A DNA stretch of 64,000 nucleotides from Leishmania mexicana MHOM/GT/2001/U1103. Lineage: Eukaryota; Euglenozoa; Kinetoplastea; Trypanosomatida; Trypanosomatidae. Below, piece by piece: positions 31,308 through 41,523 of this stretch. A program made the translations under genes and the position numbers. The DNA is taken from positions 186,001-250,000 of the forward strand of contig NC_018318.1 in the NCBI RefSeq assembly GCF_000234665.1, read 5' to 3'. The notes under the pieces are model-generated. The model made no database searches. It was not told the origin of the DNA and saw nothing but the letters and a program-made list of their open reading frames with translations. Each line of letters opens with the position of its first letter. Within the stretch, counting starts at the first letter, position 1.

Positions 31308-32699
31308 TCACTCGCCTCGCGTCACACGGCGCACTGAGTCCGTCGCGCGACGCAGCTGCGATTCCATCTGTTGGTCAAACAGCAGCGTCTGGCGAATATG
31401 TGGGGCGAGTGAGAGAAACGTGTTCTCGGGCGTGAGGGGCTTGTCCTCGTTCACGTCACGGAAACCGTCCTCCGCCGGTCGCGGTGGTGTCGCCCCCGCA
31501 TCTCTGTATGTGGCGAGTGCAGCTGCGCGCGCGCTGAGTGGAGGTATGTTTGCCCGTGTGACACCCGCAATGTCGCCGGGACCACGCGACGGCGAGCCGC
31601 CAGCCGCGGCAGTCATCGCCGTCGCCAGTCGCCGCGGACGCGTCTCAGCAAACTCAAACGGCACTGGCACCGTGCGGTCGCGCCGGAAGGTTGTCGGGTC
31701 GTAGTAGTGAAGCCTCTTCGCCTCCTCGGCCTCTCGCACCGCGTCCCGCTCCTCCTGCGCGCGCCGAAGGCGCTCCACAAATGCGTCGGCGCCGGTGATG
31801 GGCTGCGACGGTGGCTGCAGCGACGGAATGTACTCACACACGTGCGGTGTGGCTCGGGAAGGCGACGAGGACATGCTGATCGCGCTCGTGTGCGAGACTG
31901 CGCGGCTGCGGGAGCTGCCACGGGTTTTCGATGAAGCTGATGGGCAATGAGGATACCCATCTGCGCTGTAGTGACGTTGATGGAGAGGGTGCTCTTCCGC
32001 ATCGACAACCACACTGCCTCCCACTTCCACTCCCAAGCGGTTAATGCGGGGCTCGAAGGTGCAGTCCAGCTGCTCCCGCTCGAGGGCTTCGTAGACGGCC
32101 TGCACGCGCTTCGCCTCTTTGCGCTCGTACCAAAGGGTGAGCCGGCGGACAAGCGCCTGCATACGGGCATCCGGTGAGGCGGGGCCGGCGCCGAGCGTTC
32201 GGGACAGGCTGGTACTTCCTCCCTTCACCCGTGTGGCGCCCTTGAGCCAGTTTGCGCTGGCGGCCCCGGAGTTCCCGATGTGTGGTGGTGGGACCTGGGA
32301 AAATCGCGGGGACGAGGTCGACAAGGTAGAGGGGCGCCCGTGGACGCCAGGACCAGCAAGGATGCGCTCGACCAGGGTGCTCAAGTCGTCTTCCTCTTCT
32401 TCTTTTTCGCCATCATCGGTGTGCAGATGCGTTGCCGTCGCTCTGCTCGTGGACACCGACACGTAGTGGGAAGCCGTGCCGGCGTCCACGAAATTGCCCG
32501 CAGAGCTACTGCTGCCGCCGGGGCTCACGGCGTGCATGTAGGCCCTCATTCTGGTGTTGTGGCTGTCGCTGTTGGTGTGCGCCCTTTGCTGTGGGGATGG
32601 CAGCCGCTGCGTGATGTGGCCAGTGCTGGCGAGGTGGTCACGCGACTGCAGAATGGAGTCGACCAGCGCATCGAGTTGTTCACCACCGCTCGCCGTCAT
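31308..32699 (-). CDS. Hypothetical coiled-coil protein with duplicated helix motif
   Basis: A 463-residue protein. The frame reaches 32714 but begins there with TTG; ATG 32699-32697 (MTASGGEQLDALV) is the start. A short amphipathic helix motif appears twice: LDALVDSILQS at residues 9-19 and LSTLVERILAG at about 106-116. A helical segment (RMQALVRRLTLWYERKEAKRVQAVYEALEREQ) is followed by CTFEPRINRLG. Similar CTFxPxI patches recur in trypanosomatid cytoskeletal and flagellar proteins, which is only a hint. A second charged helix (ADAFVERLRRAQEERDAVREAEEAKRLHYYDP) lies near residues 296-327. The rest is Ser/Gly/His-rich. I do not recognise a family and no catalytic motif is present. Confidence 0.65.
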   Translation of the reverse strand: MTASGGEQLDALVDSILQSRDHLASTGHITQRLPSPQQRAHTNSDSHNTRMRAYMHAVSPGGSSSSAGNFVDAGTASHYVSVSTSRATATHLHTDDGEKEEEEDDLSTLVERILAGPGVHGRPSTLSTSSPRFSQVPPPHIGNSGAASANWLKGATRVKGGSTSLSRTLGAGPASPDARMQALVRRLTLWYERKEAKRVQAVYEALEREQLDCTFEPRINRLGVEVGGSVVVDAEEHPLHQRHYSADGYPHCPSASSKTRGSSRSRAVSHTSAISMSSSPSRATPHVCEYIPSLQPPSQPITGADAFVERLRRAQEERDAVREAEEAKRLHYYDPTTFRRDRTVPVPFEFAETRPRRLATAMTAAAGGSPSRGPGDIAGVTRANIPPLSARAAALATYRDAGATPPRPAEDGFRDVNEDKPLTPENTFLSLAPHIRQTLLFDQQMESQLRRATDSVRRVTRGE

Positions 32700-33711
32700 G
32701 GTGACGGATTGCAAGTGAAACGAAAACGGACGCTAGCTCGCGGCGAGTGATGCGGCGATTGGTGATGATGGAGGGGGTGTGGGGAGAGAGAGGAGCGATA
32801 TCGATACAGAAAGCTAAAGAATACGGCATCCACTGTGTGCTGCGCCCCGACGTGAGCGGTAAGAGCGGGAGAAAGTAGCGGCGATGATGAGGGGTTGCGA
32901 AATGTCTCCAGGCTCCGTTGCACGACCAAAAAATCACGAGGGACGGTGGCAAGGGCACAGGAAGGGCTGCTTGCGTGCTTGATGACGCAGTGCGAGCGCC
33001 CCTTCATCCCTCATCCCCCCACCCCGGCGCCCGCCCGCCGCTTTGTTTTTATTGTTCGCACGGCTCTCAGCAGTGAGCAGGGAGACCACAAACACACGCA
33101 GCGGTGAAAAAGAGTCTCACACGAGGGGTGTCCTCCCTTGTGCCAGCACCCGAGCAGCTGTGTGTGCGCGGGCGTGGGAGTCGCTGGTTTACATCTCGAG
33201 AACACAACATGGAAAAAAGGTAGCGGTCCGGCGCCTTTCGTCGTTGTTTGTTGGGCGTCGCACCGACATCGGCGGAAAAGCTGTACAGACCTGCACACAG
33301 TGCACAGTGGGCGTCATGAGAAAAACAGTCGAACCACGACCACCATTGACGACGGCCCCGTCCGCCAATAGAAGAGAGAAAGCTAAAGGATAGGCTTCCC
33401 CCAACGAGAGAGAGAGAGAGCAAGAGTAGCGCGAGAGAAAGGTGTCATCTGTGCAGTGAGGTCGACAACAGGTGGAGTAGCAGCAGCCGCACTCGGTGGG
33501 AGGAAGGAAAAAAAAAGGAGTGCCGGAGGATCCCCAGAAAACAATTGTGAGTCCGCCCCCTCTTCACCTCGTGTGTGGGACGGATAGGGGGGGGGGAGAG
33601 GTGGGTGGGTGGGTGGGTGGGTGGGTGGGTGCGGGGGGGGGGAAGGCTCAAAAGGAGACGCCGAAAAACGGGTTCACGTGCTCCCAGAGTGCTTTCCCCT
33701 CATCGTCTCTC
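32700..33711. other. Intergenic region with G-quadruplex-type tract
   Basis: About 1 kb. A GA run at 33408-33420 and a (GGGT)n tract at 33600-33632 ending in poly-G (33633-33641) are visible. No supported gene. Confidence 0.5.
33598..33641. repeat. (GGGT)n tract, potential G-quadruplex
   Basis: Seven or more consecutive GGGT units followed by a nine-base G run are read directly. The plus strand could fold into intramolecular G-quadruplexes. On the transcribed minus strand it is C/A-rich, so any effect would be at DNA level. It lies just beyond the 3' end of the LSD1-type gene. Confidence 0.75.
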
Positions 33712-34389
33712 TCACAGAATGCGTGTCCCTATCATAACCGTTGGCGCCAGGCGGCTCGGGGCCACCCGCTGCGCCCTCCTCGACGGCTCGCTGACCGCCG
33801 ATGATACATAAGCTTGATCCGGCGCCATGGGTGCAATGGTACCTGTGCGCCTTCCATCCGCCTTGTGCGCTCTTTCAGCCTCGAGCGCGCCATCGGCGTT
33901 AACATCGACAACGGCCTCCTCCGGGTTTCCCTGTGTTGCTGCACCCTCACGCTCCCGGCGCGAAAAGCGGCGCCGCGCGTGCGAAGCCGAGCGCCGTTGT
34001 TCATCCATGAAATGCGTCGACGGCCTCCGTGAACCAGTGAGGGTAGGTCCGTTCATGTTGGCCTCGCCGTTGAGGCGCGGCCGAGGGGGCAGAGTCGGGT
34101 GTGAGACGTAAATGACCTTTTCCGTTCCTTCGCCATCACCGAGATCGACGCAGCTCGGCAGCGGTGGGAGTAGCTCCTCTGGGATGTCAGTTACGGTACC
34201 ACAGCACGGACACAGTAGAGCTAGCGTGTTGATCGGCGCATGGAGCACCTGTCTACATGTGCTGCACTTCACCTGCAGGTTTTGCGCCGCGTTAACCCTA
34301 TTGCACAATCGGCAGCGGCAGCTGACGGCGCCGAGGGGGTAGGTGAGGATGCGTTGGCATCCGTAGCAGACAAGCTGACCAAACAGCAT
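33712..34389 (-). CDS. LSD1-type zinc-finger protein
   Basis: A 225-residue protein. The frame extends to 34404 with a GTG start; ATG 34389-34387 (MLFGQLVCYGCQ) is chosen. The N-terminal 70 residues carry two treble-cysteine units. The first has C8xxC11, then LTYPLGAVSC and C26xxC29 with NRVN. The second has C42xxC45, VLHAPINTLALL and C60xxC63. This CxxCRxLLxYPxGAxxVxCxxC pattern is the LSD1-type zinc finger known from plant cell-death regulators and from the prodomains of some type I metacaspases. Here no caspase domain follows; the rest is polar and low-complexity with a basic patch (RRRFSRREREG). It probably binds a protein partner or nucleic acid through the fingers. The role is unknown. 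Confidence 0.8.
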   Translation of the reverse strand: MLFGQLVCYGCQRILTYPLGAVSCRCRLCNRVNAAQNLQVKCSTCRQVLHAPINTLALLCPCCGTVTDIPEELLPPLPSCVDLGDGEGTEKVIYVSHPTLPPRPRLNGEANMNGPTLTGSRRPSTHFMDEQRRSASHARRRFSRREREGAATQGNPEEAVVDVNADGALEAERAHKADGRRTGTIAPMAPDQAYVSSAVSEPSRRAQRVAPSRLAPTVMIGTRIL

Positions 34390-37300
34390 GCCAATGAAGA
34401 GCACTGTTGGTAGGAAAAAAAATGTATCAAGGCCGTGCCGTCAGCGCCGCACAAAGACGCGTGGGCAGAGGTGCTAAGCGAGATGAGCCGAGGACGAGTG
34501 GGAAAGGGCAAAAGACTTCGCAAAATGGAGAGAGGGAGTGTCCGTACCAGATTTCTGACGCGCGTGAGAATGTGTGCGCGTGTCAGCGACCGTCGCGAGT
34601 GGTGCGGCCGTGCGTAGGCAGCGAGGAGGCGAGCAGAGCAGAGCGGTATTACATCAAGTGTGTAAGATGCATAAAACAGCACCGAGAGAGAGACGCATGT
34701 GTGCGTATATATATATATATGAAAGGAAGAGGCACAGTCAAAGGTACAACAGCTGCAACGCGCCACGCGAGCACTGCTGAGTGGAGCGCGCTAAACGCAC
34801 TCCACTCCCCCTCCTCCTCCTCGCGCAGACACGGATGCGTGTACACGACCGTTTTCTCTCTTACATGTCTCCTTCACTTTTCTGCTTTCACTCAACCATG
34901 TCAGCCTATGAAAGCACTACACACACACACATACACGCGACTGCGCTGATGACTTGAGTATCTCTCCTGCGCGCCTTTTATTCTCCTGCCTGCTTCACCA
35001 TCATTGTGAGGCCGCTCACGCCCACTGTTTCGTCAAAGTCACTGGCCAGGTCTGCTGGCGCTGTCACCATCTCTGTTTCGCGAGGGACGTGAACGAGCGG
35101 GCAGGCGGGACGTGGGGAGGGGGGGGGTGAGCGAGAAAGCTGCAGAACAAAAGGAAGACCTGAGAAGGGAGAAGATGCCCCGCCGGCACCTTCACTCCAT
35201 TTGAATGCTGCACATCTGTACAGCGTGACTGCAAGAGAATGGGAGGGAGAGGGGGGGGGGTGAGGAGAGAGCTCCCGGGTTAACGAAAAAAAGCGAGCAT
35301 CGCACGGATGGGCACGCCATGGCCTTTTTCTCTCCATCCATCCATCCATCGACCCCATCACGGTCTCCTACACCACCGCTGCCACCCTTCCCCTTACCGA
35401 AGGGGGACAGTGTTGAGAGAAGCGAAAGGGGTCGGACACAAAAATGTAACAACCCCCCTGCCCCCTCCCCCCAAAGAAAAGAATAATAGAGAATGACATT
35501 CGTGTGGCGGTGGAGAGGACGGTGCAGATGAGTTTGTGTACACATGTATTGATGCCGAATACGAGGACAAGCACCCAGCTCCCCACCCCCCTCCTCCTCC
35601 TCCTCTTCCTCCCCGCCGAAAACAAAAAAATGTGAGAAAAGATGGCTGAGCAAAGAAAAGGCAAGTGATGGAGGGGGGGGGAATGGGGTGGGAGTTGGTG
35701 GTGTGCTATGGTGTGGTGGGACAAGCAACCACATAGGAGCACACGGGCGTACCACCTCTGCCCGAGTAAGAGTCACACAGTCACTAGGCCAACCAACCAA
35801 CGGTAGAGAAGAGGCGCCAATGCTGTGTACATTGTCGCCGTAATCGTGCGCTATCCCCTGAGAGGAGGCGCGAGGGTGGTGTGTGTGTGGGACAGGTGGT
35901 GATGGTGACACAACGCCAAGGAGAAGTGCGACAGAAAAAAATAAAATGAAGAAGAAATACAGAAGGGAGCAGAGGACACGCGAAAGTCCCCCCAAAGCCA
36001 GAGTTACACATGAGGAGACACATACGAGGCGAGGGCAGGAGGGGGAGGGGGAGGGAGGGGGAGGGGTGGTTAGTGGAGGTGGCGGCAGGAGTGCCTATTG
36101 GGGGCTTCGAGTCCATCAACCACGACGAAAGCGGACAAGAGGAGTGGTGCCCAGAACGAAAAAAAAAAGCAAATGAACAGGAAAAGAGAAGACGTCAGCA
36201 ATGGGCCTCCCGTCTCTCGCCGGTCCCCTTTCTTCCCTCTCCCCGTCCACCAACCCTCCTCCCTTTTTTTTCACAGATTTTATGTGCATTGTGCACCGGC
36301 GCCTTTACTCCCGAGTTCGTTCGTTTTTTTTTTCCACTTCCGCTGTCGTCTTGCACAGACGCATAAGCCGGGGCACTGTTCGCTCCTACAGAGGAGGGGG
36401 GTGGTGGTGGTGGTGAGCACGCGCACCCAAGGGAAAGCAACACAGCACCGGAAAAGGCAAACAAGGCAAACGAAAGTGTGTGTGTGTGTGTAACAAGGCC
36501 GGTGTGCGCACACGTGTGCGAGGAGGAGTGCGAGCGAGGGCGGAAGCGACGTCAAGGCAGCATCGTGGAGAATACGAATAGTAACGAAACCGCGGAGCAC
36601 ACAGGCACACACACACACACACACATACGAGAGTCAAGTGATAAGGACGAAGTAGGGTGCATCCACACGACGGGCGCTCGTGAAAAGAAGGGGAGGTCGG
36701 GTATGTGTGATGTGTGGTGGTGGTGGGGGGGGAGGGCCGTAGTGCTAACGACGACGAGTATAGAGAGTGCAACTATAGCGTTCTTCTGATACCACACGCA
36801 CACACGCACGCGCACAGCGAGGGGGGCGAGGGTGACTGTACTCGCCCACAATTCGCCCCAGTGATGGGAACAGGGAGCTCGAAAAGACCTCGACAGAAAA
36901 GGCTTTCATGTGCATTTTGGCCTTCGTCGGCGCGCGCTTGGGACCTCCTCGTATGCGTGCGCGTGTGCGATGACACCGGTGAGATGGAAAAAAGTGCCTC
37001 CCCTTTACCCCCTCCCCAGAAAGAAAACCAACACAAGAAGGATGGGGGGAAGGAGAGGGGGTGGGGGCTAAGACGGCAGCACGCATGCAAACACACATAC
37101 AGAGCGTCCATCCGCCGACTTGGCGCCAACAAAGACACAGAAATGCGCAGACAGGTATACGCAGACACGGTCTGCGGGGATGATGAATGACGTAGGCATA
37201 GCTACCCTCCCCTCCTCCTTTCCCAGGCATACACTCATACACACGTACGCGCACGTGGTGGGCCAGGTAGTCTACGTGGAGCGCGAGGGAGGGAAGGTGA

Positions 37301-37583
37301 GGGTGAGGGTGGGGGTGGGGAGAGAAAGTCGAGATTCGCCTGCGAGGACAAGAAACGCGCGCACACCTGGGTGTGTCTCTCCGTGCTTCGCGCTTGTGCC
37401 TATGCAGGTGGTCGAGGCTTGCGGAGACAAAGCCATAGATCAGGAGGAAACAAAAAATAAAGGCCTGAGGCACAGACGACATAGAAGGAGGAAGGGACTC
37501 GGATGCCGCAGCAGCGCACCGTTGGTGCATGGCCACACCGTCGCTGTGTGTGGGCGAGCAAGCGGTTGTGAGAATAAGGGGAG
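34390..37583. other. Long intergenic region before the ELO locus
   Basis: About 3.2 kb with no credible gene. It contains TA run 34707-34719, CA run 34919-34930, poly-G 35118-35128 and 35250-35260, purine-rich 36038-36065, GT run 36476-36490, and CA run 36603-36624. Minus-strand frames such as 35192-35995 and 36745-37773 are His/Thr/Pro/Cys repeat translations. This separates housekeeping-type genes from the elongase locus. Confidence 0.5.
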
Positions 37584-38498
37584 CTACTGGCTCTTGAGCT
37601 TCCGCGCTACCGGGGCCTCCACGCCCTTGCCCAGCTCGCGGAAGCGCAGCACGACAGCCGTCACGTACATGACGAGGGCCATGCGCACGTTTGCCTGCAT
37701 CGTCATGCACCCGCGCTCGTGTGTGTAGTTCATGTAGCTGGCGTAGACGGAGAGTGCGCTGCAGCCAATCCACTCCGCCATGTCCAGCGCCAAGATCTCA
37801 TGGTTCGGTTTGATGGCCATGGCGGTCTTGCCCTGGGCCTGCGCGGAATCCTGCTGCATGTAGAAGAAGTTGCGGGCGGCAGAGATAGCCATCGTAAAGG
37901 TGGCGATCATCGTGAAGCAGCTGGTGCCAATGCTGTAGGTGTGCCAGAAGTAGAGGGAGATGAGTACCTGGAACCACCAGTGAGAGGGTCGCACGCGGCG
38001 CACCTGCTTCTTCTCCTGCACTGGAGAGGCGACAATGTAGTCTCGCAGGATCAGGAAGAATGTGTCGAGCTGCTCCACTACTTTCACTACCACAGCGGCG
38101 CTGAGGGCGAAGCCGACGTACCCCTTGTAGATGCGAGCGTCATCCCAAAGGCACATGGTCGTGAAGAAGGAGTTGGCCAGGACAGACTGCGCCATGGCGG
38201 GCACCAGAATGCACGAGACGACAGCGCACGCGATGCAGACGACAAGGTGGTACGTGGAGGCAGCAGCGTAGCATGACTTGAGTGCCACCGCCGTCTCCTT
38301 GCTGGCACCGTTCTGCTTTGCCTGGGCATCGGCGGCCGGCGCCTTACGCTTGTTCCACCAGCTCAAAATGCAGTCTCCCTTGCCCACCATGACAAGGTAG
38401 ATGGAGGCGATGTAGCCGATCACATCAATATTCTCGAGCAGGTACGCCTGCAACGGGTAGCCGTCGTAGTTGATGATGTAGCTGATGAGACCGGCCAT
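37584..38498 (-). CDS. ELO-like membrane protein with degraded histidine box
   Basis: A 304-residue protein starting at ATG 38498-38496 (MAGLISYIINYDGYPLQAYL); upstream residues in the same frame are 5'-UTR-like. It matches the ELO fold in helix pattern. Its VVEQLDTFFLILRD (140-153) corresponds to the KxxExxDTxFxxLR block of fatty-acid elongases. At the catalytic HxxHH box it reads HWWFQ (173-177), so the last two histidines are lost. The NYxVHSxMY block is also replaced, by IATFTMAISAARNFFYM. The C-terminus KLKSQ fits a KxKxx ER-retrieval signal. Because these histidines are essential in known ELO condensing enzymes, I infer a non-catalytic or altered paralogue, perhaps a partner subunit. 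The open frame is intact, so it is not a plain pseudogene. It is the last ELO-type gene of the locus in transcription order. Confidence 0.72.
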   Translation of the reverse strand: MAGLISYIINYDGYPLQAYLLENIDVIGYIASIYLVMVGKGDCILSWWNKRKAPAADAQAKQNGASKETAVALKSCYAAASTYHLVVCIACAVVSCILVPAMAQSVLANSFFTTMCLWDDARIYKGYVGFALSAAVVVKVVEQLDTFFLILRDYIVASPVQEKKQVRRVRPSHWWFQVLISLYFWHTYSIGTSCFTMIATFTMAISAARNFFYMQQDSAQAQGKTAMAIKPNHEILALDMAEWIGCSALSVYASYMNYTHERGCMTMQANVRMALVMYVTAVVLRFRELGKGVEAPVARKLKSQ

Positions 38499-40513
38499 GA
38501 TGTCGACGAGTGGGAGAGGGGAGGGGGGGGGGCTGATAGCGGTGTGGTCGATGCTAATGTGAGAGAAAGGGAATGAGGGAGGACGGCAAACGAATGCGTT
38601 GCAATTTTTTTTTTTGGGTTTCGTTCGAGGGTATGATCGGCCGGCAACTGTCGTGCTGTCAAGTCGAGCACAGCAGACCGAGCGAGGCCAATGCACCGAA
38701 AAGGGAGGGAGACAGGTAAGCAGGAGGGGACGAGAGAGAGAAAAACAAAGATGCGTCGTATGAGGGGAAGGTGCACACAGCAGCTCATCGTCGTCGTGCG
38801 CCGTGCTACTGTGCACATGGCGGTGAAGGCAGCGGATCCAGGGGGACACCACCACCAGACTCCATCCCGCGCGCCTCTTCGCTCACCCGATTCTTCTTTA
38901 CACACCATATGTAGCTGCCGTGAAAAAAAATCGAGAGAGGGAAGGCGGAGAGGGAGACAGAGGAGGAGGAGGGTGGGGGGGGGGTGTATTGCACTGGGGT
39001 GTGCGCCCGCTCTCTCCCGCTGCTCCTGTGCACGCGCACCATTACACAGGCACGAAAAAAACACACACGTTTGAAGAGACGTGATGCATGCACCAAAGAA
39101 TTTTTTTTCTTTCTACATGTACGTACTTCACGGTTTTACTTGTGCGTGAAGGTCCCTACACAGCACTACTGTCGTGGACGCCACACCGCCGTTGCACTGC
39201 CTGCTCTTCACGTGCCGGGTCGAGCTTTGGGTCCCTCTATTTTCTCTCCCGCCCACTTCAAGGTATATGCGCAGGCAACGGAGGGGGGGGGGCACCATCC
39301 CGGCACGCTCTTGTGCTCCACGGGTGTATGCTGGACGCGACCCAGGCGAACAGGGCAGTTTGGCGTGGGGTGGGGTGGGGTGTGGGCATAGAGAGAGCCA
39401 GGGAGAAGAGGGTGCGTTCCACATGATGATGAATGCGCATGAGAGAGGCTGAAGGGGATGGGGGGAGGGCCGAGCGAGGAGGGAACACACACACACACAC
39501 AGGCAAAAGACTGGCGGGGAAGAAGACAGAAAAAGGGCGAGGGAAAGGTGCCGCAGACTACCACATATGCACAGGATGTTCTGCGGACGGCTCAAGCACA
39601 CACCACATCCACACATGCACGGGCCTACGTACGCAGGCGCGCAGGCAGAGGGTATGCATACAGACGATAAGCGCAAACACACACCCACATACAGAGGAGA
39701 TCAGCATACAGATATGGTGTAGGGTGGGATGGCGAAGGGTGTCCTCCAGACACCGCTGCGCATAAATGCAGTGCGCGTTGCGTGTACTCACTCAGCGAAG
39801 CAAAGGGTCCAGTAAGCAATGGGGTGGGTGGGGGATCCCCGGTAACAGAAATTCGATGGGAGGGGGCTGGGTGGGTAGAAGGGAAGAGCTAGCGATGCCA
39901 GCGCGTTGCAGTCTTTCGACGTGGCGTTGTACCCATGCGCGCACGCGCCCAACATACGCGGTCTCACTATGGCCGCTTTTCGTCTTTCATCGTCTTGCAG
40001 TGTGCGTGTATGTTCCATGCGGACGCACCTCCTGACCCCCACTCCGCCACCCGCCTCCGCTTCGTCGCTTAGTGGTCTTCAGAATCTATCATGCAGATCA
40101 AGAAGAGTTTAACATACGGCAAAAAAAATAAAGAAAAGAGAATCATGTAAAACAAACAAGAAAACCGCACACGCGCGCACACACACACGTACGCACGAAG
40201 GACTTGGGTCATACAACACAGGCCCACAACTCTCGTCACTGCGGTCGTGAAGTCCATCATAGTCGCCATCGAGCCGGATCCCAGCTTCACACGTCGTGAG
40301 GCCGAACATCATTCTTTTTTCTTCCGCGTTCGTTTGCAAGTTATCCTCAGCATGTCCACTCCACCACCACGGACAGGCCGGAAAAAAAAAGTATACGTCG
40401 ACGCAACCACCATCCCGTGAGTCTCTCGGGGCGATGGGGAGGGGGGGGGAGGAGGAGAAAGAAGAGTACTTGAAGAGAGACAGGAAAATCAACAGACAGC
40501 ACGGAAACACACA

Positions 40514-40557
<44 letters not shown>

Positions 40558-40680
40558 TACGAGAGAACATTGGGGAGTGGAGGCGGGGGTGGGGTGGGGT
40601 GGGGGTAGAGGAGACGGAGGGGGGGGGAGTGAGGGGAAAGGGAACGACTATAAGTAGCAAGATGCGCTGCGGTGCTCTTA
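38499..40680. other. Intergenic region, no gene seen
   Basis: About 2.2 kb of spacer between ELO genes with poly-G (38973-38988), an A/T-rich run (39099-39114), CA runs (39486-39500) and a long (CA)n at 40517-40552. No supported gene. Confidence 0.5.
40517..40552. repeat. (CA)n microsatellite
   Basis: An almost uninterrupted CA repeat of about 36 bases, directly read, in the 3' flank of the next ELO gene. Confidence 0.85.
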
Positions 40681-41523
40681 CTAGGCCCTCTTCGACGGTG
40701 AGGGGCGGCGCGGGGCGGCGCCGGCCTTGCGCGGCAGCACGTAAGCCTTGATGAACATCTCTGAGAAGAGGTAGAAGTTGAAGATGTAGATCACCAGCTG
40801 CGTACGGGCGGCGGACATGGACGTGCCGGGGCAGGGGCTTGATGGGTCATCGGTGAGCTTCTTGGCGAGTACGTAGCCCGACACGAAGAGGCCACCGACC
40901 ATCTGCGTGATCTGGAGCAGCGTGATGTACATGGCGAACGGCTTCACCAGCTTTTTGAAGCCGGCCTCGGCGAGGGCGAAGTACGTGTACATGATGGAGT
41001 GCACAAAGTAGTTCATGGCGGCGGCGCAGATAAAGATGCTGGTCCCTTGCTGATAACTGTACCACGCGAACAGGTACGTCGTGACGTGGTGGAACCAGGA
41101 GAGGAAGCCGAGCTTCACGCCGCTCATGAGCAGAAAGACCGTGTCGATGAACTCAGGCACTTTCGAGATAGCGAACATACCGATGGCGAAGCCGACCTTG
41201 GTGGTGTAGAACTCATCCTCGTGGAAGGTGCAGAGGGTGTTGTGCAGGCCGTCGTTCATCAGATGACGCAGCAGCGGCGGTCCGACACGCAGCCAGCCGT
41301 AGAGTGAGAAGACTGAGAGCCCGAGGTTCCAAAGCGCCCACACCTTCTTTACGCCTATCGGCGGCTTGCCGTGAAATATAGCCTCCATGAGCCGTGGACC
41401 GGTGAAGACGAAGGCGAGGTACGCGCCCGCGATGTAAGCGCACACATCCACGTTGCTCGCCAGCCACATCCGCACGGCGTGGCCGTTGTAGTGGTGGTCA
41501 CCGTAGTTGTCGAGCCACTGCAT
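40681..41523 (-). CDS. ELO: Fatty acid elongase (ELO), SWFHH type
   Basis: A 280-residue membrane protein starting at ATG 41523-41521 (MQWLDNYGDHHYNGHAVRMWL); frame upstream to 41808 is leader-like. It has the ELO features in order: KVPEFIDTVFLLM (121-133), the histidine box SWFHH (142-146) with the first histidine replaced by serine, NYFVHSIMYTYF (171-182) and a QITQMVGGL helix. ELO proteins are 3-ketoacyl-CoA synthases of the ER membrane that condense acyl-CoA with malonyl-CoA, the first step of chain elongation. In trypanosomatids a set of such enzymes builds fatty acids de novo in sequence. The C-terminus SKRA has only one well-placed lysine, so its ER retrieval signal is weaker than in the neighbours. 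It is closely related to the 46854-47708 product. Confidence 0.9.
   Translation of the reverse strand: MQWLDNYGDHHYNGHAVRMWLASNVDVCAYIAGAYLAFVFTGPRLMEAIFHGKPPIGVKKVWALWNLGLSVFSLYGWLRVGPPLLRHLMNDGLHNTLCTFHEDEFYTTKVGFAIGMFAISKVPEFIDTVFLLMSGVKLGFLSWFHHVTTYLFAWYSYQQGTSIFICAAAMNYFVHSIMYTYFALAEAGFKKLVKPFAMYITLLQITQMVGGLFVSGYVLAKKLTDDPSSPCPGTSMSAARTQLVIYIFNFYLFSEMFIKAYVLPRKAGAAPRRPSPSKRA

Noticed and set aside
36745..37773. 342-residue minus-strand frame
   Set aside because: Its first part overlaps the end of the 37584 ELO-like gene in another frame; the rest is His/Pro/Ser/Cys repeat translation.
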